NCBI GenBank assembly: GCA_025352845.1
Contig: JANXSC010000398.1
Span: 1 to 11,851 of the forward strand
Length of the DNA: 11,851 nt
DNA from: Opitutaceae bacterium
Lineage (GTDB): Bacteria > Verrucomicrobiota > Verrucomicrobiia > Opitutales > Opitutaceae
Reading direction: 5' to 3'
Shown: positions 1-6,407 of the stretch, in pieces
How the letters are laid out: each line of letters starts with the position of its first letter
Numbering within the stretch: the stretch's first letter is position 1
Made by a program: the position numbers and the translations under genes
The notes under the pieces: generated by a model
Seen by the model: the letters and a program-made list of their open reading frames with translations, nothing else
Told to the model about the DNA's origin: nothing
The model's database searches: none

Positions 1-1236
1 CCCAACGCCAACGCTCCGGTCACCGCGCTCGCGTTCGTGCCCGGCACCGGCCAAATCATCGTCGGCGGGGCGTTCACCGCGCTGCAGCCCACGCTGCCGC
101 CGGCCGTCGCCGGCAAAACCGTGGCGCGCAATAATCTCGCGCGGATCAACAGCGACGGCGCGGTCGACCTCAACTTCGATCCCAACGCCAACGGCACCGT
201 GACCACGCTCGCGGTCGAGGCGACCGGCAGCGTGCTCATCGGCGGCGCGTTCACGACCCTGCAACCCGCGGGCACCACCGTCGCCATCACGCGCAACCGC
301 TTCGCGCGGATCAATGCCGACGGCTCGCTCGATCTGAATTTCAACCCAGGTGCGAATGGCAGCATCTCCGTCGTCGCCGCGCGGACCGACGCTGGGGTCA
401 ACTCGGTGTTCGTCGGTGGCAGTTTCACCGGCCTGCAGCTCAACGGCTCGATCTTTGTCGGCGGCGCGTTCCGCACCATCGGCGGCGTGCCCGCGCAAAA
501 TCTCGCGACCATCAATGACGACGGCTCGGTGAGCACGACCTTCCAGCCGCGGCCCGACGGCGCGGTCAACGCCGTGCTCGTCATGCCCGATGGCCGCGCG
601 ATCATTGGCGGCGCGTTCACCACCATCGCCGGTGCCGCACGCAACCGCCTCGCGCGCTTCAACGCCGACGGCACGCTCGACTCCGCCTTCAATCCCAACG
701 CGGGCGGCGCCATCAGCACCCTCGCGGCGCAACCCGACGGGAAGATTTTGGTGGGCGGCGCGTTCACCGCCCTCGGCGGCCAGGCCCGCCCCAATCTCGC
801 GCGACTCAACCCCGACGGCACGCTCGACGCGACCTTCTCCCCCAACGGCACCAATGCCGTCACCGCCCTCGCCGTGCAGGCCGATGGCCGCGTGCTCGCA
901 CTCACCGGCGGCAACCTGATCAGCCGCTACAACCCCGATGGCTCGATCGACGGCAGCTTCGTCGCCGTCAACGGTGGCCCGAACGGCCTCAGCTCGTTTG
1001 CCCTCCAGGCCGATGGCCGCGTGATCGTCGCCGGCTCGTTTACCGCGCTCGGCACCAACACGGTCGCGCGCCTCGCCCGCGTCAACGCCAACGGCACGCT
1101 CGACGGCGCATTCAATCCCGCGCCCAACGGCCGCGTGACCGCCGTCGCGCTCCAACCCGACGGCCGCGTGATGATCGGCGGCGGGTTCACCAATGTCGGC
1201 GGCCAGCAGCGCGTCGGTCTGGCGCGGCTCGCGGCG
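1..1236 (+). repeat. Tandem delta-60 repeats within the surface protein gene
   Basis: Units of roughly 50-60 codons recur with the hallmarks GGAFT, LAR(I/L/F)N and DGxLDxxF. Boundaries fall near 1, 181, 346, 544, 694, 841, 961 and 1120. The unit at about 346-543 is a merged unit: it carries two GG(S/A)F strands in a row without the intervening LARxN...DG segment. The unit at about 841-960 has lost its GGAF strand. Both irregularities are read directly from the translation. Confidence 0.8.
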
Positions 1237-2514
1237 ACGAGCCCGGCGACGCAACAGCTCGGCGTCTCGGCCAACCGCACCACTGTCACGTGGAATCGCG
1301 GTGGCACGACGGGCGATGTCTCCGCCGTGCGCTTCGAACAATCCATTGATGGTCGCATCACGTGGACCTCGCTTGGCGACGGCACACGCACCGGCACCGC
1401 CGGTGATTGGCAGCGCGCCGGGCTCAATCTGCCCGCGAGCGGTCTCTTCTACATTCGCGCGCGCGGCATCGCGCCGTCGGGCGGCGGCACGTCGTCGGGA
1501 ATTTTCGAGGCCGTCCGCGAATTCAATTTCAGCAATCCCATCGCCGGCGCCGCCGCCATCATCGCGCAGGTGCCGGCGCAGGCCGCCGCCCCCGCGCTCT
1601 TCTTCGATCCCGTCACCGGCATCGCCCCGCGCGTGACCGTCACGATGGTCGCGGGCGAAGGCTCGGTGGAAATCCTCGCAGCCTCAGCGCCACTCGCGTC
1701 TTCCACCACGGTCGCGCCCGCCGCCCGACTCGCCAACCTCTCGACGCGCGGCCGTCTCTCGGCGGCGAATCCGCTCATCCTCGGCTTCGCCATCTCCGGC
1801 ACCGAATCGCTCCGCGTGCTCGTGCGCGCTGTCGGTCCCGGTCTCACTGCCTTCGGCGTCGGCGAAGCCCTCGCCACGACGCGCCTTCAGGTCTTTGACT
1901 CCGCCAGCACGCTCCTGCTCGCCAATGAAGGCTGGGCCACCGCCGCCGACCTCACACAAGCGGCTACGGCCACGGGCGCGTTTCCCCTGCGCGCCGGTAG
2001 CGCCGACAGTGCGGCACTCCTCACCCTCGCGCCGGGAAATTATTCCATCGTCGTCCTCGACCCGCGCGGTGGCGCCGGCGTGGCGCTCGCCGAAATTTAC
2101 GATGCCGATACCGGCACGGGCTCGCGCCTCGTCAATGTCTCCAGCCGCGGCAACGCCGGCGGCGGCGAGGCCGCGCTCATCAGCGGCTTCGTGATCACAG
2201 GCGCAGGCGCGACCGAACGCCTTCTCCTCCGCGGCGTCGGCCCCGGCCTTGTGCGCTTCGGCACCACCGGCGTGATCGCCGATCCCGCGATCGCGCTCTA
2301 CGATGCCGAGGGCCGCCTGCTCGGCACCAACGACAACTGGGTCTCCAGCCTCTCCACCGTTACGACGGCCGCCGCCAGCGCGGGTGCCTTCGCCCTTGAG
2401 GTCGGCAGCAAGGACGCCGCCGTCCTCGCCACCCTCCCGAGTGGCGCCTACACCATCCAAGTCACCGGCACCACCACTGGCACCGGCCTGCTTGAAATCT
2501 ACGAGCTGAAGTAA
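1..2514 (+). CDS. Delta-60 repeat (DUF5122) beta-propeller surface protein, 5' partial
   Basis: The reading frame is open from base 1 and the first codons (PNANAPVTALAF) are already inside a repeat, so the true start lies outside the window. About seven to eight delta-60 repeats occupy nucleotides 1-1236, each of the form PNANG.V..LA..DGR.L.GGAFT..GG..RN.LAR.N.DGTLD..F. Seven such units would fit a closed beta-propeller. An Ig- or FN3-like stretch (about 1258-1533, with SVRFEQS-type and FYIRARG strands) follows. Two homologous C-terminal modules (1726-2124 and 2125-2511) share RLxN(L/V)S(T/S)RG, the VGPGL core, a Trp-containing turn and a closing EIY motif. The modules resemble the paired C-terminal domains common in large verrucomicrobial exported proteins. 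The signal peptide is not visible, so secretion is inferred from the family. The ligand or function is unknown. A hairpin terminator follows directly. Confidence 0.88.
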   Translation, partial: PNANAPVTALAFVPGTGQIIVGGAFTALQPTLPPAVAGKTVARNNLARINSDGAVDLNFDPNANGTVTTLAVEATGSVLIGGAFTTLQPAGTTVAITRNRFARINADGSLDLNFNPGANGSISVVAARTDAGVNSVFVGGSFTGLQLNGSIFVGGAFRTIGGVPAQNLATINDDGSVSTTFQPRPDGAVNAVLVMPDGRAIIGGAFTTIAGAARNRLARFNADGTLDSAFNPNAGGAISTLAAQPDGKILVGGAFTALGGQARPNLARLNPDGTLDATFSPNGTNAVTALAVQADGRVLALTGGNLISRYNPDGSIDGSFVAVNGGPNGLSSFALQADGRVIVAGSFTALGTNTVARLARVNANGTLDGAFNPAPNGRVTAVALQPDGRVMIGGGFTNVGGQQRVGLARLAATSPATQQLGVSANRTTVTWNRGGTTGDVSAVRFEQSIDGRITWTSLGDGTRTGTAGDWQRAGLNLPASGLFYIRARGIAPSGGGTSSGIFEAVREFNFSNPIAGAAAIIAQVPAQAAAPALFFDPVTGIAPRVTVTMVAGEGSVEILAASAPLASSTTVAPAARLANLSTRGRLSAANPLILGFAISGTESLRVLVRAVGPGLTAFGVGEALATTRLQVFDSASTLLLANEGWATAADLTQAATATGAFPLRAGSADSAALLTLAPGNYSIVVLDPRGGAGVALAEIYDADTGTGSRLVNVSSRGNAGGGEAALISGFVITGAGATERLLLRGVGPGLVRFGTTGVIADPAIALYDAEGRLLGTNDNWVSSLSTVTTAAASAGAFALEVGSKDAAVLATLPSGAYTIQVTGTTTGTGLLEIYELK

Positions 2515-2515
2515 C

Positions 2516-2584
2516 GTAGGGCGGGCTTCAGCCTGCCTTTGGCGCTGCGGGATCTGTTGTAGGGCGGGGTCTCCTGACCCCGCC
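2516..2584 (+). repeat. Two tandem GTAGGGCGGG intergenic repeat units
   Basis: One unit starts at 2516 and forms the stem GGCGGGC-ttca-GCCTGCC (one G-U pair). The second starts at 2559 and forms GGCGGGGT-ctcctg-ACCCCGCC. Both begin with the same GTAGGGCGGG sequence just after the stop codon of the surface protein. Related minus-strand units occur at 7488-7512 and near 8420 and 8445, so this looks like a dispersed intergenic family. Confidence 0.55.
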
Positions 2585-2590
2585 TTTTTT
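2563..2590 (+). terminator. Intrinsic terminator after the surface protein gene
   Basis: An uninterrupted 8-bp GC-rich stem (2563-2570 with 2577-2584) and a 6-base loop are followed by six T residues (2585-2590). It sits 48 bases after the stop codon, and the next gene starts 107 bases further on. The stem is also the body of a dispersed GTAGGGCGGG repeat unit. Confidence 0.75.
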
Positions 2591-2697
2591 GTTCGCGCCA
2601 CCACGCCGGCCGGGTTCGGCGACCCCGTTCTACATTCCCACAATCTCGACCGCGCGCTTGCGCATCCTTGCCGGCCCGTTTACGTCTGGCCCCCGCC

Positions 2698-3213
2698 ATG
2701 AAACTCCCACGCTTCCTCGCCCTCATGTCCCTCTTCTCACTGCTCTTCGGGTCCGCCCGCGCCGAAGCCCTCAAGGTCGGCGACCAGGCCCCGGCCGTCT
2801 CCGCGACGACTGACGCCGGCACGACGCTCAACCTCGCCGACGTTTACAAGAAGAACAACTACACCCTCGTGTGGTTCTACCCCCGCGCCCTCACCGGCGG
2901 CTGCACCAAGCAGGGCTGCTCGATCCGCGACGCCAGCGCCGAACTCAAGAAACTCGGCGTCGCCGTCGTCGGCGTCAGCACCGATCCCGTCGAGAAACAG
3001 AAAGAGTTTAAGGAGAAAAATAATTTCGACTACCCGCTGCTCGCCGACACCGACAAGAAAGTCGTGAAGGCCTTCGGCCAAGCCGGCCTCGTCGCCGCCA
3101 GCCGCGAAGCCTACCTCATCGATCGCAGCGGCAAGATCGTTTACTACGACAAGGGCCAGACCGAGAAGCAGGCCGAGATGGTCCTCGCGTTCCTGAACGG
3201 CAAGAAGAGCTGA
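2698..3213 (+). CDS. Exported peroxiredoxin, PrxQ/BCP type
   Basis: This 171-aa protein reduces hydroperoxides through a thiol cycle. Residues 1-22 form a signal peptide: Lys2/Arg5, a hydrophobic stretch, then an SARA|EA cleavage site. The enzyme therefore probably acts in the periplasm. The thioredoxin-fold AhpC/TSA domain follows (LKVGDQAPAVSATTDAG, then TLVWFYPRALTGGCTKQGC). Cys69 is the expected peroxidatic cysteine and Cys74, five residues later, the resolving one. That spacing is typical of PrxQ/BCP. The usual active-site TPGCT is TGGCT here. Later family landmarks are VVGVSTDP, FDYPLLAD and REAYLIDRSGKIVYY. The ATG at 2698 was chosen because it starts the signal peptide; an in-frame codon at 2668 would add ten residues ahead of it. 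No strong Shine-Dalgarno sequence is visible. The gene is monocistronic, with terminators on both sides. Confidence 0.9.
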   Translation: MKLPRFLALMSLFSLLFGSARAEALKVGDQAPAVSATTDAGTTLNLADVYKKNNYTLVWFYPRALTGGCTKQGCSIRDASAELKKLGVAVVGVSTDPVEKQKEFKEKNNFDYPLLADTDKKVVKAFGQAGLVAASREAYLIDRSGKIVYYDKGQTEKQAEMVLAFLNGKKS

Positions 3214-3235
3214 GCAACGAACCGTTGCGCCTGCG

Positions 3236-3318
3236 GAAGACACGGAACACACAGAAATGATTCCCAAGCCGCGCTGAACTCAGCGCGGCCTTTTTGTTTC
3301 CGTGTTTTCAGTGTCTTC
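3236..3318. repeat. Nested inverted repeat around the peroxiredoxin terminator
   Basis: Arms 3236-3257 and 3297-3318 are reverse complements at 19 of 22 positions and enclose the terminator hairpin. The arms have the simple composition gaagacac...ggaacac...agaaa. Such near-palindromic sequence could be a mobile intergenic element that brought the terminator with it, or simply a strong transcript-end structure. Confidence 0.6.
3268..3295 (+). terminator. Intrinsic terminator after the peroxiredoxin gene
   Basis: The stem GCCGCGCTG (3268-3276) pairs with CAGCGCGGC (3281-3289) around the loop AACT. Five T residues follow at 3291-3295. It lies 54 bases beyond the stop codon. Confidence 0.8.
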
Positions 3319-3635
3319 TGTGGGCCCCAATACAGGCGGCGCTCTGATTTTGATCTTTCGCGAAATGGCAACGGCGAGTGCTTCCATCCATTCGGAAATC
3401 GAAGCGGCCGCCGCGGGCGCATCTCAGTTTCTTGCCGGAATCCAGCCGGGGGTTGAGGCTCGGCGAAACCCCCGGTGGCGGTGGAGGAGGTGTGCATCCT
3501 GAATAGGGTGGCGGATGAATTCGCGGCCGGTGCCCGATGGCGGGATGCAAGAAAGTGAGATGCGCCCGGCCGCCGCTCGTCCACGAAATTGGCGTTGCGA
3601 GGACGATGGGCGCAGAGAGTCTTTCGCCGCCGTGA
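3319..3635. other. Non-coding stretch with hairpin and 21-bp inverted repeat
   Basis: No convincing gene was found: open frames here have no recognisable domains and clash across strands. Two structures are visible. CCGGGGGTT (3446-3454) pairs perfectly with AACCCCCGG (3467-3475) over a 12-base loop. Arms 3415-3435 and 3547-3567 are reverse complements at 20 of 21 positions with a 111-base spacer, so the first hairpin lies inside the larger one. It may be a decayed mobile element or a structured RNA. Nothing identifies it further. Confidence 0.45.
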
Positions 3636-3758
3636 GTTCAACCGCCGAAAGCCGCGCCGGGAAACTATGCCCAAGGGCAATCATTTGCGCGCCACGCTCC
3701 GCATCGTTTCGATGCCGGCAAAAGCCGCACTCAGTTCCGGCGAATAGCGCTGTTGGGC
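3636..3758 (+). other. Weak integron attC-like site (candidate)
   Basis: GTTCAAC (3636-3642) fits the RYYYAAC R'' box and GTTGGGC (3752-3758) fits the GTTRRRY R' box; the pair is 5 of 7 complementary. Inside them, CGCCGGGAA (3655-3663) pairs with TTCCGGCG (3735-3742) if one G is left unpaired, which resembles the L''/L' boxes with an extrahelical base. The 123-base length is in the attC range. A small gene begins 8 bases after the R' box. Against it, the R-L spacers are 12 and 9 bases (longer than usual and unequal), and no integron integrase or second site is visible. Confidence 0.2.
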
Positions 3759-3766
3759 AAAGTAAG

Positions 3767-3963
3767 ATGAAGAGCGTGTTCCTGCTTGGGCACAGCCACG
3801 AGATTCCCTACCAAGAGGAAGACTCGAAGTTAATTGGTGTCCACGAATCGCAAGAGGCGGCCGAACGCGCAAAAGAAAGAGCAAGCAAGCAGCCTGGGTT
3901 TGCTGGCATCGAACGGTTTTCTCGTCGATGAATACAACGTCGGGAAAGTTCACACTGGACTAA
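3767..3963 (+). pseudogene. DUF7336-like small protein gene, frameshifted and interrupted by IS630
   Basis: The ATG at 3767 opens a frame reading MKSVFLLGHSHEIP, then EEDSKLIGVHES, and a helix ending KQPGF. This matches the small DUF7336-type proteins, which have the plan VxxLxH...KLIGVYSS...PGF...GFxIDEYEL. After PGFAGI the frame diverges and stops at 3931. The expected continuation, NGFLVDEYNVGKVHTGL, is found in the next frame from 3912. Loss of two bases near 3909-3912 would explain this and would restore the five residues I recall between the two GF motifs. The IS630 element then interrupts the gene after 3963. The function of the family is unknown. Family assignment is from memory of the conserved pattern. 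Confidence 0.6.
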
Positions 3964-3992
3964 TACCAAAGGCTCGTGAAAAATAGACTATA
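3964..3992 (+). repeat. Left terminal inverted repeat of the IS630 element
   Basis: It begins TACCAAAGG and aligns with the reverse complement of 5072-5100 at 22 of 29 positions, including the inner block TAGACT. It stops just before the transposase start. Confidence 0.75.
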
Positions 3993-3997
3993 CAAAG

Positions 3998-5074
3998 GTG
4001 CCTGAAGAGCCCAAGTTTGGGGACATGGCACGAACTTTACCTGAATTGGGCGTGAACTTGGTGGCGAAGATCGAGGCGGCGTGGGCACAGCCGCAGCCGG
4101 ACTGGGCGCGGCGGCGGCTGCTGGTGGTGCGCTTGATCGCGCAGCATGAGTTGACGGTGGCGAAGATCATGCGGGTGGCGGATGTCTCACGGCAGACGGT
4201 GTTCACCTACCGGGACAAGGTGGTGGCGGGGGGCGTGGCCGGTTTGCTGGAGCGCGGCCACGCGCCGGGGAAGCGGCCGGTCGTGCAGGGGGCGGTGCAA
4301 GCGGAGTTTTTAGCGCGACTGGCCGAAGGGCGGTTCCGGCAGGCGCGGGACGCGCAACAGTGGATCAGGAAACGGACGAGAAAAACCCTGACCGAAAGCG
4401 GAGTGCGGCAGTTGCTGCGGCGACTGGGCGGCAAGCTGAAGGTGCCGCGCAAGAGCCATGCGAAAAAAGATCCGGCCAAGGCCGCCCAGTTCAAAGCGGA
4501 GCTCCCCGCCAAGCTGGAAGCGCTCGCCGGCTCCGCGCCCAACCGGCCGGTGCGGCTGTGGGTGCTCGACGATCACCGCTATGGTTTGTTGCCGGTCATC
4601 CGCCGGGTCTGGGCCTGGCGTGGCGTGCACGCGCCGTATGCGACCAAATATCAATGGGGCTATCTGCACGAAGCACTGGAGGTGGATGGCGCCCGTGCCT
4701 CGGAGCTGTTGTTCACGCCCGCCATCGACCGGGACATTCAAGCGCTCTTCCTCAAGCAGATCGCCGACTCCGATCCCGTCGCGCTGCACGTGGTCATCCA
4801 AGACCAGGCTGGTTTCCATCTGCCCACCGACGACGACCGGCTCCCGGCCAACCTGCGGCTGCTGCCGCTCCCACCCTACTGCCCGGAACTCAATCCGGTC
4901 GAACGCTTCGGCGGCCTCCTCAAAGCCCAAGTCTCCAACCGCCTTTATCCCTCGCTGCGCAAACTGGAGGACCATCTGTTTGCCGCCTCACGGGCGTGGA
5001 CTCAGCCGACCAAAGTGGCCGGCCTCATCCACGACTGGCTCGCCAAACAGACAAACTCTGGCGCTCCGGCATAA
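3998..5074 (+). CDS. IS630-family DDE transposase
   Basis: This 358-aa protein would catalyse cut-and-paste transposition into TA-containing targets. The N-terminal third holds helix-turn-helix segments: LTVAKIMRVADVSRQTVFTY, then VAGLLERGHAPGKRP. A winged-helix-like part follows (TESGVRQLLRRLGGKLKVPR). The DDE catalytic core is complete: first Asp in VLDDHRYGLLP with a following WAWRG strand, second Asp in HVVIQDQAGFH, and Glu in PPYCPELNPVERFGGLLK. The length is normal for the family. The start is ambiguous: a GTG at 3998 gives the longest frame, while the ATG at 4025 (GGGGACATG) gives 349 aa. The stop codon overlaps the right terminal repeat. No frameshift is seen, so the enzyme may be active. 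Confidence 0.9.
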   Translation: MPEEPKFGDMARTLPELGVNLVAKIEAAWAQPQPDWARRRLLVVRLIAQHELTVAKIMRVADVSRQTVFTYRDKVVAGGVAGLLERGHAPGKRPVVQGAVQAEFLARLAEGRFRQARDAQQWIRKRTRKTLTESGVRQLLRRLGGKLKVPRKSHAKKDPAKAAQFKAELPAKLEALAGSAPNRPVRLWVLDDHRYGLLPVIRRVWAWRGVHAPYATKYQWGYLHEALEVDGARASELLFTPAIDRDIQALFLKQIADSDPVALHVVIQDQAGFHLPTDDDRLPANLRLLPLPPYCPELNPVERFGGLLKAQVSNRLYPSLRKLEDHLFAASRAWTQPTKVAGLIHDWLAKQTNSGAPA

Positions 5075-5100
5075 AGTCTAATTATTAGGAGACATTGGTA
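5072..5100 (-). repeat. Right terminal inverted repeat of the IS630 element
   Basis: It reads inward from TTGGTA at 5095-5100 and includes the transposase stop codon at 5072-5074. It is the partner of 3964-3992. Confidence 0.75.
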
Positions 5101-5120
5101 TAAGGGATTCGTTACCGTAA
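5101..5120 (+). pseudogene. Residual 3' end of the DUF7336-like gene beyond the IS
   Basis: If the IS630 element and one TAA copy are removed, base 3960 joins 5101. The frame that reads NGFLVDEYNVGKVHTG then continues as LRDSLP and stops at TAA (5118-5120). The fragment is separated from the rest only by the IS, and the lipoprotein gene starts 13 bases after it. Confidence 0.5.
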
Positions 5121-5133
5121 CTCACAGCGAAGA

Positions 5134-5622
5134 ATGAAAATTGCCGTTATTGTGCCGATAGTCATGACCTGCGCAGGCTGCGTCTCACGCCAAGCGCATC
5201 CATCGAATTGGCCACCCGAGCGAGCTACCCAGAATGCAACCGATCTCGAGGGCGTCTTTCTAGACGGCGATAGGGCGCTTAGGAATATTCTTCGGCCGAA
5301 GGCCGTGCTAGATTCCAGCGTTCGAATCGTTGCGGGACCATCGACGCTCATCTTGGAATTTGTGCTAGACGATGGATCAAGAAAAAATGTGGAGATGCCG
5401 TTCATGATCGAGGACGGATGGTTGATCGCCAAATACGGGCGGGGATTGAATCGAGATGGAGCAGTTGGATTTGAGACCGTCACATTTCATATTCGCGTGG
5501 ATGCGACCGGATCGCTTGTCGTCAGGCATGCGACGCGTTCGGTCGGCACCTTGTTTTTCATCCCTGTCGTTGGGACGGTAGAATACTGGTCGCGCTTACC
5601 CAGAAAGCCCAACCTGAAGTGA
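5134..5622 (+). CDS. Small lipoprotein of unknown function
   Basis: This 162-aa protein was not recognised. Residues 1-16 form a lipoprotein signal: Lys2, a hydrophobic stretch and a CAGC lipobox with Cys16 as the acylated residue. This predicts a membrane-anchored periplasmic or outer-membrane protein. The mature part is mainly beta-like (SSVRIVAGPSTLILEFVLDD, TVTFHIRVDATGSLVVRHAT), and a hydrophobic strand (TLFFIPVVGTVEYW) lies near the C-terminus. The base composition is visibly lower in GC than the genes on either side, which fits horizontal acquisition. The gene starts 13 bases after the reconstructed stop of the DUF7336-like gene, so both may once have shared a transcript. The IS630 insertion would have cut that link. 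The start at 5134 is set by the signal sequence; no strong Shine-Dalgarno site is seen. Confidence 0.75.
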   Translation: MKIAVIVPIVMTCAGCVSRQAHPSNWPPERATQNATDLEGVFLDGDRALRNILRPKAVLDSSVRIVAGPSTLILEFVLDDGSRKNVEMPFMIEDGWLIAKYGRGLNRDGAVGFETVTFHIRVDATGSLVVRHATRSVGTLFFIPVVGTVEYWSRLPRKPNLK

Positions 5623-5941
5623 AGTAGGTCGCGAGGGACGGAGCTGAAGCGCTGTGATCACGGGGACGAGCGATCTACATCACGGCTGGACGAAGCCTTC
5701 GGCCGGACGGAGCTGCGAGCGATAGATCTAAAAAGCGAAAGCAGTCCCCGCGGGGTCATTCGCGGACGCGCGTGTGGACGGCGTGGCGGGTCGCGCGGGC
5801 GCGGCGGCGGGACGCGCGGACCGCCCGAGGATCGGCAACTTCCGGGTGAATTTTTATCGCAGGTTGGGCAACCTGACCGCGTCATGCACCCACTGCTACA
5901 CACACCGCGCCGCCCACCCCTCTCCCGCGCCGCGGCTTCGT
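5623..5941. other. 319-base stretch without a supported gene
   Basis: It contains short direct repeats (GGACGGAGCTG near 5637 and 5704), a GAAGCC/TTCGGC hairpin near 5693, a very GC-rich patch around 5760-5830, and a small palindrome AGGTT-gggc-AACCT near 5861-5874. The minus-strand open frame here has a Cys/Arg/Pro-rich composition typical of a shadow frame. Part of it may be the end of the IS110 element whose transposase remnant begins at 5942. Confidence 0.4.
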
Positions 5942-6070
5942 TCAACCTAGGCGCCAGCAACAGTGTTCCGGAAACAAGGATAAAGTTGGGGTTTTTAGGA
6001 GGCGGTCGAGGAGCGCGGCGAGTTTGCGCATGACGGCGGTGAGGGCGACCTTGGCGGGTTTACCGTCGGG
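5942..6070 (-). pseudogene. IS110-family transposase, C-terminal remnant
   Basis: On the minus strand, DGKPAKVALTAVMRKLAALL followed by DRLLKTP matches the conserved C-terminal helix of IS110 (Transposase_20) enzymes, whose usual form is GKPKKVALxAxMRKLLxxLN. The frame ends with a TGA at 5942-5944. Homology begins near 6070. Only about 40 residues remain of an enzyme that normally has over 300: the RuvC-like N-terminal DEDD domain and the serine of the Tnp domain are absent. The remnant lies 31 bases past the stop codon of the 86-aa gene on the same strand, so the break point lies in 6071-6101. The call rests on this one motif. Confidence 0.65.
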
Positions 6071-6101
6071 GCGGACACGCGTTCCAGGCCGGTGTGGTCG
6101 A

Positions 6102-6362
6102 TCAGGTTTTCGCAGCCCGGCTCGGCTTTCTCCTGATTTGCTCAAGCTGCGTTACATGCAGCGCGTTGATGGCGACAAACGATCCGTCGTCGTGGTCGAC
6201 CGTGAGACGGCGAGACAGGCGCGACACGGTGCAATGATCCGCCGTGGGCACCGCGTGGCGTGTGCCGTCGGACAACCTCAGCACGAAGGGTTGAAAAGGC
6301 CTCGCCTGCAGCCGCTGGGTGATGTCCGCCAGCATGACGGTGACCGGATCGATGTTGGGCAT
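6102..6362 (-). CDS. 86-aa hypothetical protein, small QPFxPF...DG type
   Basis: The protein starts MPNIDPVTVMLADITQRLQA, then reads RPFQPFVLRLSDGTRHAVP, and ends in a strand and helix (SFVAINALHVTQLEQI). The plan resembles small hypothetical proteins known from soil bacteria and planctomycetes: an initial helix, (Q/R)PFxPFxxxLxDGxxxxV, then a final strand where Ile/Leu-His precedes a short tail. Their function is not known to me. It has no signal peptide or membrane segment, so it is probably cytoplasmic. It lies 45 bases downstream of the kinase-fold gene on the same strand, so co-transcription is likely. Its stop codon is close to the IS110 remnant junction, and the last residues (RRKPSRAAKT) could have been changed by that event. 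Confidence 0.6.
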   Translation of the reverse strand: MPNIDPVTVMLADITQRLQARPFQPFVLRLSDGTRHAVPTADHCTVSRLSRRLTVDHDDGSFVAINALHVTQLEQIRRKPSRAAKT

Positions 6363-6407
6363 GGCTCCACGCTTGGTGGATTTCTCGATCGCGTCAAATC
6401 CTGCGCC

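Larger units (their letters stand above)
3964..5100. mobile_element. Complete IS630-family insertion sequence
   Basis: The element is about 1.14 kb with one transposase gene filling almost its full length. Its ends begin TACCAA and close TTGGTA. The terminal inverted repeats (3964-3992 and 5072-5100) match at 22 of 29 positions. TAA flanks both sides (3961-3963 and 5101-5103). IS630 elements duplicate TA, so the true duplication may be TA with an adjacent A counted in the element. The insertion interrupts the DUF7336-like gene. The intact transposase and recognisable ends suggest a fairly recent insertion. Confidence 0.85.

Noticed and set aside
1684..2643. Minus-strand open frame of 319 codons
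   Set aside because: It is antisense to the C-terminal modules of the surface protein, crosses the terminator, and shows no family motif.
3515..3931. Plus-strand open frame of 138 codons ending with the DUF7336-like sequence
   Set aside because: Only the part from the ATG at 3767 resembles a protein family. The upstream part runs through the inverted-repeat region and looks random.
5605..5870. GCCCAAC near 5609 with GTTGGGC near 5863 as a second attC site
   Set aside because: The distance of about 260 bases is too long for a usual attC and no L-box pairing was seen between them.
5658..5960. Minus-strand open frame of 100 codons
   Set aside because: Its Arg/Pro/Ser/Cys-rich composition suggests GC-rich non-coding DNA.
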